Below the pieces are notes generated by a model, which was given only the letters and a program-made list of their open reading frames with translations, made no database searches and was not told where the DNA came from. The translations under genes were made by a program, and so were the position numbers. A stretch of 64,000 nt of DNA from Pseudopithomyces maydicus. Taxonomy: Eukaryota > Ascomycota > Dothideomycetes > Pleosporales > Didymosphaeriaceae. Positions within the stretch are counted from its first letter, which is position 1. Each line of letters starts with the position of its first letter. The stretch spans positions 1,736,001 through 1,800,000 of the forward strand of contig JANTUC010000001.1 in assembly GCA_026873275.1 (NCBI GenBank), given 5' to 3'. Positions 1-10,825 of this stretch are shown in pieces.

Positions 1-1117
1 GAGTAGTATGGTCCAATCACATCTTTGCTGTGCATTCGTCTAAGCCATCCGTATAAACTTGCATCGTTTTAACTAATTGCGGCTAGCGTTGTCCGTTGAA
101 CGGGTTGGTGCAATGTGCTGGCGCCGAAACTTGCCACAGGTCCGCGAAAGCTCCTAGATATTTCAGTATCTGCACTGGAAAAATGCATTGACCATTTTAC
201 AAAAATGAACTCTATATCGTTTAGATTACGCACAGTTGTTCAAGAAGCACAGTATCTCAGTACGGCTGCTCCAGTGTCCATACTTCCATGGCAATAGTTT
301 AATATACTTGCCAATAATTAATGACCAGGCAATCGAGTGATACAAGCAGAACTTTCGTTATCTAGACGCTATGCAATATCAGACAGGCATCTTTCGAAGT
401 TGATCGGAGACGTCGATTACGTAACAAGACTGTCGCCCAGCCATCTCAGCTCCTTCTACTCTCGGTGAGCTGGCCGCCAACCTATTCTTTACAGCAGCAG
501 TCCTTCACTGTAATACGTGATAACTTGACGGTGTAACAGAGAAAATCGAATAATTGAACGTGTTCGAGCAAATCGTTCCGGGACACGAAAAGATCATGAA
601 TGGGTTAGTATCCCAAGCCGGAAAGCTCAACTATTCGAGATCTCCAACTGTTATGCTTTTGTAAATCGACCTGTATATCCCATGTATTTAGATATCTAGA
701 ATTTTCAAGGGCAGAGCCTGGTAAGCCATCAAGAAGCGACAAATTCAAAACCCCTGTCCTCCATGTTCTATCGCGGAAAGGTGGTAAGAGGTTATTACTT
801 CTGAACCAGCAACGATCTGCCTGTCTATCAGCGATCGTCGTGAGGACCTCATAAGACCATCCCGACAGTAGCCAATAGCAAGCTAAAGGTCAAAACTTCG
901 TGAGACGGATGCACCAGAACAATACACGAAACAGGACGCGGTGAATGGAATAGATGAGAGGGCGGAGTCGAAGAACGATCTAGATTTCCGTATAAGCCAC
1001 AACTGGCACAGATCGACAGCATTGCGATTGGCTATCTGGGTATCACCCGCTACACAGGTAATCGCATTCCATTCCTTCCATTTCGTTCAACATCTAACAT
1101 AACCTTACTTAACCAAC
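1..1117. other. intergenic, no gene seen
   Basis: Only short open frames of chance length lie here and none resembles a known family. The stretch precedes the Zn2Cys6 gene and probably holds its promoter at the right end. I see no repeat or RNA gene in it. Confidence 0.6.
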
Positions 1118-1767
1118 ATGAATTTTCAGTACAATGCACACCGTGCTCTCTTTCCCAGACCTGCGGATCAGGCACTACCACCCCCACCGCCACCTCCAAA
1201 AAGGGGAACTTTGAAGCGAAAACGCGTATCTGCAGCCTGTGCACCCTGTAGAGCGAGGAAGACTAAGGTGAATCTAAACTGTCCGTGTCATCGGTTGATT
1301 CTTAATAACACTCCTAGTGCAATGCAGAACAGCCTACATGTGGAGAGTGCAAGAAGAGGTGCACCGAATGTGTCTATGAACTCACACCTGCTAAGCGCCG
1401 ATACGACGACCTGCAAACGCAAGCCCATAACCTTGAAGATTCGCACACAGTACTTCAAGGATTCATACAAGCATTACGATCTCGCCCTGAGGCCGACGCT
1501 CAGATGATTCTCCACCGCTTACGTGAAGGTTACGATGTTGAGTTCATCATGGGGCACATAGCCACGGGTGACTTTCTGCAACAGCTTCATCTAGAGCCTG
1601 GGACAGGAGATGGCTTCGTTTACCCATTTCAGCATGAAATACCAACGTCTTTGCAGACCGCAACCAGTCCGTACCTGAGATGTACACCATACCAGACAAA
1701 CTTGGGTTCTCAGCAGGATGTAGGGCCTGCCATCATGCAGGATAGCGAGACATATAGGTTCGGATAG
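1118..1767 (+). CDS. short Zn2Cys6 transcription factor, probably truncated
   Basis: Two exons, 1118-1267 and 1318-1767, with a 50-nt GT-AG intron that splits the zinc cluster; spliced length is 199 aa. The motif C-x2-C-x6-C-x6-C-x2-C-x6-C is complete (Cys 41, 44, 51, 58, 61, 68), preceded by a proline run and a basic KRKR stretch, and followed by a helical linker (residues about 75-125). Such proteins bind DNA in the nucleus as gene regulators. Full-length members are usually 500-900 aa with a fungal-specific regulatory domain, which is missing here. After the stop at 1765 the same frame stays open for about 50 more codons, including a Lys/His-rich patch, so decay by a nonsense change is possible. 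It could instead be a genuinely short regulator. The domain call is firm; function and integrity are not. Confidence 0.6.
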
Positions 1768-2760
1768 CTAACGCTATACTTCTCGGCAACAGTAGTTATG
1801 CATAAAATGGCTAAAGCGAAACACGTTGATTGGACTGGTATACCATTGGGTCACAATCTTGGGTGGTGTCATTTGCATTGTACTTTGAGCATACATGTCC
1901 GTGGTGGTCGTTGTTAACAGGGATACATTACTTGGTGGCATGCTATCTGGATCAGTCATCCCATTCTTCTTGTTCACATTACTATGGCATATGATTATAT
2001 CAAAAACTATTCGGTATCAGCATCCCTAAGTTCTTTGGATCTCATGCCGTTCAGCAATTAACCAAAACTGTGTAGTATACCCGCCTATTACTCCATGGCC
2101 GTCAAAAGTGTTGAAATCCACGTAATTTCGAATACAAGTTCTCTGAGAAGCTTTCCAAAGAGTCACATAAGGAGAATCTAGGCTGGTAATTAAACATTCA
2201 ACATCAACACACAGACATAGTGAAGGAAGAGTTTGGTACAGATAAGAAGAGACGCAAAGCATGTGCAGCATCAATATTGGATTGGAGTCTTGAACTGTAC
2301 GAAGGGGAGTTTGGAAGTCGTCAAGACTTCTCATGGTAGATGGGCTACACAGTTAGAAAGGTCTGGCATGTGTAAGAGAGGACCGGGCGCTGCTCCCGGA
2401 CGCAGTGTGTTGAGTATACCTTGAAAACCCATATACTCTTCGTTGTTCCCGCAGCAATCTTCAGAGCCGAACGGTACCCCTTACTGAAGGCAGGCAAGAG
2501 GCAGACGTTCTTTCCCCGTTCTCACTCACCCCTCAACCCACCCCCACCCCCTTTAGGCTCCAGCGTGCGTTCACTCCACCGCGTTTGACCCCCCCTCGCG
2601 CCGTTTGCAAGGCGGATTCAACCCTTCTATATAAGCACTATCGCCGCCGCCCACCTGCCCCGCTCTCTCTTCACAGACTTTTCCTCTTTGCTCTCCCCCC
2701 TCGACACTCTGTCTGTCACTTCTCTTCTTTCTTTCTTTTGCTTCGACACTTGCCGACACG
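1768..2760. other. intergenic between the Zn2Cys6 gene and the repeat gene
   Basis: No supported gene. The left part may be the decayed 3' end of the regulator gene. The right part (from about 2480) becomes pyrimidine-rich and carries the core promoter of the next gene. Confidence 0.6.
2627..2760 (+). promoter_or_regulatory. TATA box and CT-rich leader of the repeat gene
   Basis: A TATA-like element (tctatataag) at about 2627-2636 is followed by a dense CT tract running up to the ATG at 2761. TATA plus pyrimidine-rich leader is typical of strongly transcribed fungal genes. This arrangement is the main reason for choosing 2761 as the start codon. Confidence 0.6.
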
Positions 2761-4958
2761 ATGAGCTTCGTGCCGCTCCCCTATCACCTCAATGAGGTGA
2801 TTATGGGGAGCGTGAGCGCTGCTGCCCTCTACGTGGGAACCTTTCCGACGCCGAAAACCTGCGGGTTGCAACACTGCGGGCGGTTCAATATCACCTCGGA
2901 AAACCCGGTCTTCCTGGCCTCCCGCAATTCATCTTCACCATATGAGTTCGACAAGTACCCCGCGAGCTTGTGGGATAGGCGGATGGGTAGAGCATGCGAA
3001 GTCAAATGCTCGGCCGACAACATCGCCAAGTATATCGCCGCCATCACTGCCAACATCACTGCACCCCCTCGTACGATTGGTATGCCGTGGAAAATGAACC
3101 ATATGTGAGCTACGTTGATCGCCCGGGTGACTGGGAATTGGTGATGCCTGAGGACCCGGTGATGCCTGAGGGCCCGCAAGTTTACCAGCAATTCATGGAC
3201 GCTTACGGGAGCTTCAAGAATATGCTGTCCTCGGTTGTCTCGCAGTATCTCCCGACTAATCTGGAAGCGGAGGCCATGTTCACCACCGTCAAGTCCTTTC
3301 TTCCTGCTGGTACCGACTTCGCTCTTCCTGATGGTTACTTCACCTTTCCTCCTACTGGTCACTTCAATCTTTCTCTTGCTGGTTACTTCACCTTTCCTCC
3401 TGCTGGTCACTTCAATCTTCCTCTTACCGGTTACTTCAATCTTCCTCTGGCTGGATACTTCGCCTTGCTCGCTGTGGTCCTCATGCCCTTCATCTTCGGA
3501 TGGCTCTTGGACAAAAAGCAAAGCAGCTACAACCGCCGGATCAACGAAAAGCTGGATTCTCACCGTGCCGCCTTGGAGGCAACTTGTGAACGCTTTACCG
3601 AAAAGCTACAAGGTCGTGATAGGCTCCTGTCACGTCTAGTTGAGTCCTTTGTCAACACGGTAGACGGCCGGCTCAATCGCCTGGAGAAAACGTCCGATGG
3701 GATTAGGAGGGACGTCCGACGTCTCGAAACTCGCTGCGACAACTTCTCCGACGTCCTCCGCGATGTACGCGAGCGCGACATCAACGAGCTGGGATGGTTC
3801 ACTGCGCACCTGAAAAGCTGGTTGGATGAGACAAAGGAAAACGTGCAACACCTCGGTACCCGCTTCGATAACCTGACCGACGACCAGCGTACCCTACGCG
3901 ACCGCACCGTCTCTGTGAAAGGCTCTTTGGATGAGACAAAGCACAATGTTCAACGTCTCGGTACTCGTTTCGATGACCTGTCTGACATCCAACGTGTTCT
4001 TCGCGACCGCACTGTCTACGAGCTTGAATGGTCCACTGCGCACCTGAAAGGCTCGTTGGATGAGGCAAAGGACCACATGCAACGCCTTGGTACCCGCTTC
4101 GATGACCTGTCTGACGCCCAGTCTACCCTCCGCGACCGCACCGTCAACGTGGAAGGCTCGTTGAACGAAGCAAAGGACAACGTGAAACACCTTGGTTCCC
4201 GCTTCGATGACCTGTCCGAGGCCCAGTCTACCCTTCGCGACCGCACCGTCAACGTGGAAGGCTCGTTGGATGAGACAAAAGGTAACGTACAACGTCTTGG
4301 TATCCGCTTCGACGATCTCTCCGACGACCAGCGTACTCTCCGGGACCGCACCGTCTACGAGCTCCAATGGTTTGCTGCGCACGTGAAGAGCTTGTTGGAC
4401 GATACCAATGCGGAGATTCGACGCATTGGCACCGACTCTGACGCCCTCTTCCACTGCCAAGATGAAATGCGCGAACGTGTCATCACCGCTTGCAAGCCCG
4501 TTGGTTCCTGGAACCTCAAGGCAGGTGAGGAGTTCGATCGTGTGCTCAGCAACCTCGGCGGTTTCGAAGGCTCCGTGGTCGCCGCCCTTTGCTCCGTCAT
4601 CCACGCCGTGCACCACGTCCACACGCGTACGCTCCCGTCTTCCGGTCCATCTCGCCCTGGCTTTCCCTCTACCCCTGGACACCACCCTGCTCAAGGTTTC
4701 TCGCCTGCCCAAGGTTTCTCTCCTGCTCAAGGTTTCTCGCCGGTCCCAGGCCACAACCCTCTTGCTCAGGGTTTCGTGCCTGGCCAACCGCCATTCCCGC
4801 CGCAGTTTGGGCACTTTTCTCCTGGTCAGTTTCCTCAGGTTCAGATGCCACAGGGTCAGTATCCGCAAGGACAGCATCCTGGTCAGGTTTCGCCGGTCCA
4901 GTGGCATCCTGGTCATGGTCCACCTGATCAGGGTCCTCCGCATACTCCCCACCAGTAA
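2761..4958 (+). CDS. repeat-built membrane/coiled-coil protein, unknown function
   Basis: Unrecognised gene, about 732 aa if one base is allowed for in the C5 run at 3064-3068. The frame opened at 2761 stops at 3106, while the downstream frame reads from there to 4958. An 80-nt GT-AG intron (3030-3109) would also join them, but the C-run explanation keeps a natural protein and matches eight other genes here. Order of parts: N-terminal region; 16-residue aromatic repeats with Gly-Tyr-Phe and Gly-His-Phe (3331-3450); one hydrophobic membrane segment (3457-3510, residues about 233-250); a long heptad-type region with five near-identical units of 35 or 43 aa (3811-4386); a Pro/Gln/Gly-rich tail with AQGFSP repeats (4636-4958). 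It has a TATA promoter and looks expressed. Topology suggests a membrane-anchored coiled-coil scaffold, but that is inference. Confidence 0.6.
3811..4386 (+). repeat. five in-gene tandem units of 105 or 129 nt
   Basis: Five units start near 3811, 3916, 4045, 4150 and 4255. Each encodes a SLDETK-like start, a LGTRFDDLSD-like core and a TLRDRTV-like end. Short units are 35 aa, exactly five heptads. Units one, three and four are short; units two and five carry an extra 8 aa with a Tyr-Glu-Leu and Trp. The DNA copies are very similar, so unit number may vary between strains. Confidence 0.8.
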
Positions 4959-5946
4959 GGTGACGGCTTTTGGCGCGGGTTCAGGTTTGTCTTGGTGATA
5001 TCGCTCGGTCTTCTCTATCGGTTCTCTCTCTCTCTCGGCTCTCTCTCTCGGCTCTCTCTCTCGGCTCTCTCTCTCTCGGCTCTCTCTCTCTCGGCTCTCT
5101 CTCTCGGCTCTCTCTCTCGGCTCTCTCTCTCGCGGCTCTCTCTCTCTCGGCTCTCTCTCTCGGCTCTCTCTCTCTGCGACCTATCTCTCTCTCTCGCGGT
5201 ATACCCCGTCGGTATACCCTCTTGGCATCTACTTCCGGCCACGGCACGGTCGGTTGTAGAGGGGCGTTGCTAACAGGCCTGCTTTCGCGCGTTGTCCTCT
5301 CAGTCTTGCTTCCCGCGTTTGCTTTCCTGATTTACGTGCTTTACTTGCTTTCATGCCCACTCCTGGGCTGCGTGTTCGTATGCTCGCATGATCGCTCGTT
5401 CGCTCGCTCGTACGCTCGCACGCACACACGGCATGTTGCCATGTCTATCTAATGTTTGGCTTTCTCTTGCTTTCTATGCTTTCTAGTTTCCGCTTTCAGT
5501 CTGCTTTCGTGACTTTCGTGGCTTTGGTGGCTTCGGTGGATTCGGTGGCTTTCTGGTTTTATTCTCGGTTTCTTGGTTGCTTGTTTATGGGATGGAGGAA
5601 TAGCACGCCCCTGGGACGGTATAGAGCAGCTGCTTATTAGCAGTGTGCTGGTAATAATCGAGTTCTTTACTCAAAACGCTTACTGCCATCTGCTAAACAG
5701 TGAAAGAGCACCAAGTAGCATTTGTGATACCCCTCGCTCGGCGCTGACAGTATGCATGAGCATCCCAGTTCAAACCCTCTACGAAATCCGTTCACTGCAG
5801 TATTGAACGCTTTGATAGCTCTTTGCGAGTTCAACACTAACGGGAGATGCTAGAAAAAGCTAAGTAGTAATCATTCCTTCTTTTACTTGTTATACTGCTA
5901 ATATCTCGAAATCTTGAAGCTCAGTCAATTTGCACGCCCTCTCCTC
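4959..5946. other. intergenic, simple-sequence rich
   Basis: Lies between the convergent repeat gene and the sugar porter. It contains the CT/CGG microsatellite, then imperfect GCTCG and GGTGGCTTC-like runs (about 5380-5560), then ordinary AT-richer DNA. The open frames across it exist because the simple repeats lack stop codons. Confidence 0.7.
5022..5198 (+). repeat. (CT)n-CGG compound microsatellite
   Basis: About 175 bp made of 10-13-nt units of the form ctctctctcgg, repeated with small length changes and ending in ctctctctctcgcgg. It starts about 65 bp after the stop of the repeat gene, so it probably lies in its 3' untranslated region. Length polymorphism between isolates is likely. 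Confidence 0.9.
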
Positions 5947-7664
5947 CTACGTCTCCTGCGGCTTGCCCTCATAATGGAGGCTCATGCCCCTCACCACACT
6001 TCCCTTCCGACTACGCGGCACCTCCTCATCATTACCTTGCGTGGCCCCAGCCCCGAGCCCCATTTGCTCCTGTAGTATCGTGAAATTCTTCTCCGCCTCC
6101 CAGTTCCAGATGCTGTCACTGGCAAAGAGCAGGTCGATCTCCTCCAGCGTTCGCTGGTTTGTCTCCGGGTACAGCGCCCAAACCATCGGTATCGAAAGCG
6201 CATTGCAAGCCGCAAAGATGTACAGCGTCTTCTCGTTGATGGCCTTGAACATCACCGGACACAGAAGCGTCAACCACCCGTTACCGATAGACCATCCAAC
6301 GACGCCCCACGCATTTCCCTTCGCACGCACTTCAAGAGGGAATATCTCCGCAGGATACAGCCACGGAACTGTGAGCCAGGTGGCGCCGAAGATAAAGGTA
6401 AAGATGAAGACCATGGCGACGGCCGCGGCGCCGTATGAGGATGCCTTGCTGGAGTTGCCCTCGAGGGTACCTTGCTGACCTAAGTATGAGAAAGCACCTG
6501 CGAGTGCCATTGCGATACCCTGTCCGACCGAGCCCCAGTACAGGGTCCAACGGCGTCCTATACGGTCGAGCGTAAAGACACATATAAGGGTGGAGAACAT
6601 GTAGAAGATGTTGTTGAGACCGGCAATCCACTGACGCTTCTCAGGACTCATACCGGCGATGCCAAAGATCGTCGGCGCGTAGATTGTAACGCCCGCTATT
6701 CCAACCCATTCTTGCATGATCTGGAGCCAGATGACAAGTTGCACACGTCGACCGGTGTGTAGCTTGCCAGAGCCGATGCCGAATAGCATATGAAAGTACG
6801 ATTGGGGGCCTTTTTGACCCGAGCGTTCGATTTCGCAAGATGTCACGATATCCTCAAACTCCGCCTCGGCCTTCTGCTTATCCTCGCCGGTATCACCTCG
6901 CAATCGACCCAAGATGTATCGCGCTTCATCTTCTCGACCAACTTTTACGAGCCACCTGGGACTTTCCGGGAAGAAGAGGACCAACATCATAAGGGCCAGG
7001 AGCATGGGGATTTGGAACGCAACAGGGAAACGCCAAATGAAGGACGAAGTGCCGTCACCGTAGAATGCGCACCCATATTCGATCCAATAAGCCAATACCA
7101 CACCGAAGATGTTGAGCGTGAACTCAATGGCGATGAACTGCCCGCGCGATGTATGCTCAGCAGTCTCGGTAGCCCAAACCGGAATGATCGAATTCAGGAT
7201 ACCAGTTCCCCAGCCATTGACCAAGCGCGCGCAAATCATCCATTCATGGTTCATGGCGCTCGTCTGCAGACACGCACCAACGACGCCAATCGCTGCTCCA
7301 ATAAACACCGTCTTGATTCGACCGATTCGATCGCCGATGTACCCTCCGGCAAGGGCACCCACGAGCGTTCCAAGATAATATACTGAGACAATGCCGCCTT
7401 GGAGGATATCGTTGTCGACTACTACGCCGCCGTCTGGTCCTTTGTGGCCGAAACCCATACGCGTGTAGTAATCGTACGCTGTGTTGACTCCTCCCATCAT
7501 ACCCTGGTCATAACCGAAGAAGAGGATTGAGAGACCGGCGATGCAGTTTATGCTGTTCGTTCGAGTCAGTAGCGGTACGGAACGAGCATCAGAGAACCCT
7601 ACGCAATGAGCAGTGCCCGCTTCTCGAAGCGATGCACTACGTTCAGCCTGTGGATCTTATCCAT
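5947..7664 (-). CDS. MFS sugar porter
   Basis: Two exons on the minus strand: 7603-7664 and 5947-7552, with a 50-nt intron 7553-7602; 555 aa. The short first exon encodes a basic start then joins INCIAGLSILFFGYDQG, the usual first membrane segment of sugar porters, which decides the start. Family marks: GDRIGR after TM2, PESPRWL before the central loop, DRIGRR in the second half and PETNQRTLEEID at the end; about 12 membrane segments. It should move a monosaccharide or polyol with protons across the plasma membrane. The substrate cannot be read from the sequence. A Zn2Cys6 regulator lies about 640 bp upstream on the same strand and could control it. Three CreA-type motifs sit in the promoter. 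Confidence 0.9.
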
Positions 7665-8300
7665 GGTGAACTACTGTGTTTTGTGGATCGGTAGAAAGAA
7701 TACAATGCACAAGCGAGCCAGGATAACTTTGGTCCCTACAAAGAGGGTGCGGTTCGCAAATAATATAGGAAGACGACGTTGTACTTATAGATCATCGTTG
7801 ATGCAGCAAGAATGGAGCTAGCCGCCATGGTCTGCGGCTCTGGGGGCTAGTGAACCATGGGGTTGTCCCCACATATAAGTGCTTGCGGGGGTCCTGGGCA
7901 TGGCATTCATAATCTTGACCTGACCAAGCTCACCAGGGACGAGGTCTAAAGTACTTGCGTGCATAACGAATATTCCATTGGCCGCGGTTATTCGGGAATG
8001 TCACATTCGAGGTAGTAGATTCTGCAGGTGTGGAGCGGCGTCTCAACTAACATCCTCACGTGTCGAGCTACTGTGGGTCAGCTCGGGTGTGATTGGACGG
8101 GGCTATTCGGACAAATCTCGTATGGCCGCGTCCGACGACGTCACAATTTCCTTTGCGGTCATCGTCGGTCTATCGACCGCTAATGCACGGCAACTTCAGC
8201 GGTATCCTCGTAACGAGGACAATTTTCCGAAGGATGATCGATTGATTGAAGACAAAGCAGAGATCTGGTCCAATAACGTCCCGACGAAAACTTTTCCAGA
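7665..8300. other. intergenic, sugar porter promoter region
   Basis: No gene seen. This is the upstream region of the sugar porter and the 3' flank of the Zn2Cys6 gene. It contains a cluster of GC-rich CreA-like motifs and a TATA-like stretch (acatataagt, 7871-7880). Confidence 0.6.
7840..7890 (-). promoter_or_regulatory. possible CreA/Mig1 carbon-repression sites
   Basis: Three matches to SYGGRG lie within about 50 bp: ctgggg (7840-7845, plus), ccccac (7867-7872, that is gtggggt on minus) and gcgggg (7885-7890, plus). They are 176-226 bp upstream of the sugar porter start. Paired sites of this type mediate glucose repression in filamentous ascomycetes. The motif is short, so chance matches are possible. 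Confidence 0.4.
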
Positions 8301-10411
8301 TCACTCCACCTGCAAATGTAGCTGTTGGCAGATGTCTTCTAATATCTGCCGTGAAGTTTTCAGGTCGGGTGCTTCTTGCTCCCAGAACCGTAACGTCGCC
8401 AATGAGCACAACACGCTTTTTTCAAATTGTTCAGTGGAGATGACCAACATGCCAGCTTTGCGTGCAGCAAGTAGAAGAAGCGCAGATGCGAAGCTTTGCC
8501 TTGACATTAACCATGTCCCGTGATGGCGATGTCGTATATTCCATTGCTGTATCAGGCGTGTGCAAATAATCGCGTGGTGGGTCACTTGCGGTTCATGGGC
8601 TTCTCGTTCAGCACGAGTGAGAGTATCTTGCCCATGAATAAATCGATATAAGAATGGTCGGTAGATGCGTTCTTTGATCTCCAGAGCCCGGGCTTGCAAA
8701 TGATATGCCAGTTCATCCTTGGCTAAGTTATCCATATCAAAAGAAATTACGCGGGGTAGAGCGCGGTGCCTATAACTCAATTAGTCGGACGCTCAACAGT
8801 ATGAAATTATGTAGTATGGGTAAGCACTTGCCATTCCCCCAATTGCCTATCCAACTCTTCGACCGTGTGGACCAGGTACGACGAAGACAGGCCAAGCCAC
8901 GCAGCCTCGTTTGTTCTATAGAACAATTCAATCACTCGTTGTAACAACCGGCGGGCGGCAATATCCGCAAGATAATAATACCACCCATGTTCGAACTCGC
9001 TCTGCGTTCGCACAGAATGTAAGGATTGGGGTGAGTCGGCATGTTCGATCGTGTGCATTCCATACCAGTCTTCTTTATCCGAGGACATCGGAGGTGGCGG
9101 AAATGCACTCGTATAGTTTAGTTTCGTCAATCCAGAAGAAGGAAAACGGATCTCAATAGAAACTTCGTGTTCAGATTTCAAGCAAGACCAGTACAGGCGA
9201 CTCGCTCTCGCCCTGCAAAGCTGATTCTCAGCGATGTAATGCTCGGTACGCATCCAGGTCAACGTCTGAAACGTTACGCATGCGCGATTGAAGGAGATTG
9301 CGGACTGAAGAGGTCGCAATGAATACATCTCGTAGACGCCAGACATGAAATGGCACTCGGTTGCCAACAGAGTGTCCCTGAGTAACCCGATTCTTTTACG
9401 AGAGGCCTCATAGTATGCCTCCGCCATGCGGTACCCCGGAGTGGCCGAAAGACCGTTTTCAACATCTTTCGAATCGTGCTGAGATTGATCCTGCCTAATG
9501 GACAAGCATTCGAATGGCGACGAGATAGCGGCGAGTGCGCATACAATCAAAACAAGACAACTCGATGCCTCCCAGCCGAACCCATGCTCAACAACACTTC
9601 GCGCCATTGCTCGCAGATACTCGAGATCGAAGATAGGGTTTTTGATGTGCACGTTGAGAAAGAACGCTTCGATTAGGTGCGGTACATCCCGTTCAGAGAT
9701 ATCCGGGGTAGAATACGAGCCACGGCGTGGGTCCTGGAAAGTGTTGCGCAGAGAATCATCGTTCACTCTGGGCGATGTGGGAGTTCCAGACAAATCATCG
9801 CTGGGAAGGGTGGGGTCGAAGATCAAGGCCTCAATCCAACGGCGGTCGTACTTGCTTTCGAAGACGGGCCAGGCAAGAACATCTTCGCTAGATCCGAAAT
9901 ATTCGTGTAACGGCACTGGATTTGGCGTTCCGGTTTCAGCTGCAGTAGCTACTTCCTCAAGCAGGGTGGGGAATGACGGGCTTCTCAATGTGCTATTCGC
10001 ATCATGGGCTGAGCCATGATCAATGGAAGAATTTTCTGTGGTCGACCCGCACACATTGTTTTTGAGGATTGCCGGTTCCACCAGTCCGATCAGATGCTCA
10101 AGCCGCTGCAGGATTTGGCTCGCTGAACTGGATGACTGTCAGTACGTAAGATCGATCATGAAGTTAAGAACAACCTACGGCTCAGTACTCGGTTGATCTT
10201 GATAAGCGCATTCTGCACCGAGTTCCCGACAGCTGGAGCAGATTGGCCGAGCATTGTTGCATTTTGTTTTCCGACTGCGGCAAAGCTGGCAAGCAGTGGC
10301 GGAACGCTTGCGTGGGAATTCAGCTCGATTTGGAGAGAGAGCACTGAGTGATGGCAGCTTCCTCTTGCTAGGAACACTGGGATGTGTGTTGTTGGTGGAT
10401 ACGCGCTCCAT
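8301..10411 (-). CDS. Zn2Cys6 transcription factor with fungal-specific domain
   Basis: Three exons on the minus strand: 10179-10411, 8832-10127 and 8301-8769; 665 aa. A further in-frame ATG at 10486 would add 25 aa. The zinc cluster C-x2-C-x6-C-x6-C-x2-C-x6-C is at residues 41-68 after a KRKLP/PRKR basic region. The middle region (about residues 180-560) matches the fungal-specific transcription factor domain, with HLIEAFFLNVHIKNPIFDL near its start and a typical tail around IKERIYRPFLY. Intron 1 (10128-10178) is GT-AG. Intron 2 (8770-8831) fits only as a GC-AG intron with donor GCAAGT, which gives a continuous frame across the conserved Leu-Gly-Glu-Trp to Ala-Leu-Pro join. Neighbour to a sugar porter, so a pathway-specific regulator is plausible but unproven. 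Confidence 0.85.
8770..8831 (-). other. likely GC-AG intron
   Basis: On the minus strand the donor reads TG/GCAAGTGC and the acceptor GAGTTATAG/G, with a CTAAT branch candidate between. The only nearby GT donor (2 bases further) leaves the wrong phase, and reading through gives a stop in about eight codons. GCAAGT is the standard donor of the minor GC-AG class. Confidence 0.65.
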
Positions 10412-10825
10412 AGAATTGAACCGATGAAATATAGTATCTGGTGGGATCGCTCGGAAGTGACGATCCTGGCCTGGGGACCTAATCAAGCCTAGTGATTTCC
10501 GAATACACTATAGATATAGTAAGTCTCACACGTCAACAGGTTGAGGGTTGCAGCACTGCATGTGATAACTTCATTATGCCCTTCACGTGGACAGATACTC
10601 ATAGTATGGAAATGTCATAGGGATTGGCATTATTGAGATAAACTAGAGAATTACCCAATCGAGGATTTTGGTCATAACAAGTACGCTATTACACGTCCTA
10701 CGCCTTACGCCTTGCCGGAACTCCGAGTGCTAAATGCCTACAGCCGCTTGCCTCTTCATAAAAATGGACAACTGCGATCTTGCTGATTGCACTATTCCTA
10801 TGCCATCAAAAAACCGTTGATAGGC
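10412..10825. other. intergenic between Zn2Cys6 gene and phosphate carrier
   Basis: No gene apart from the possible 25-codon N-terminal extension of the Zn2Cys6 gene (10412-10486). It holds that gene's promoter and the carrier's 3' flank. Confidence 0.6.

Noticed and set aside
3030..3109. 80-nt GT-AG intron joining the two frames of the repeat gene
   Set aside because: Possible by phase, but it has no good branch site and would remove a sensible coding stretch. The one-base C-run explanation matches eight other genes.
4970..5452. 160-codon plus-strand frame across the microsatellite
   Set aside because: Simple repeats lack stops in every frame; the translation is only Ser/Leu/Arg repetition.
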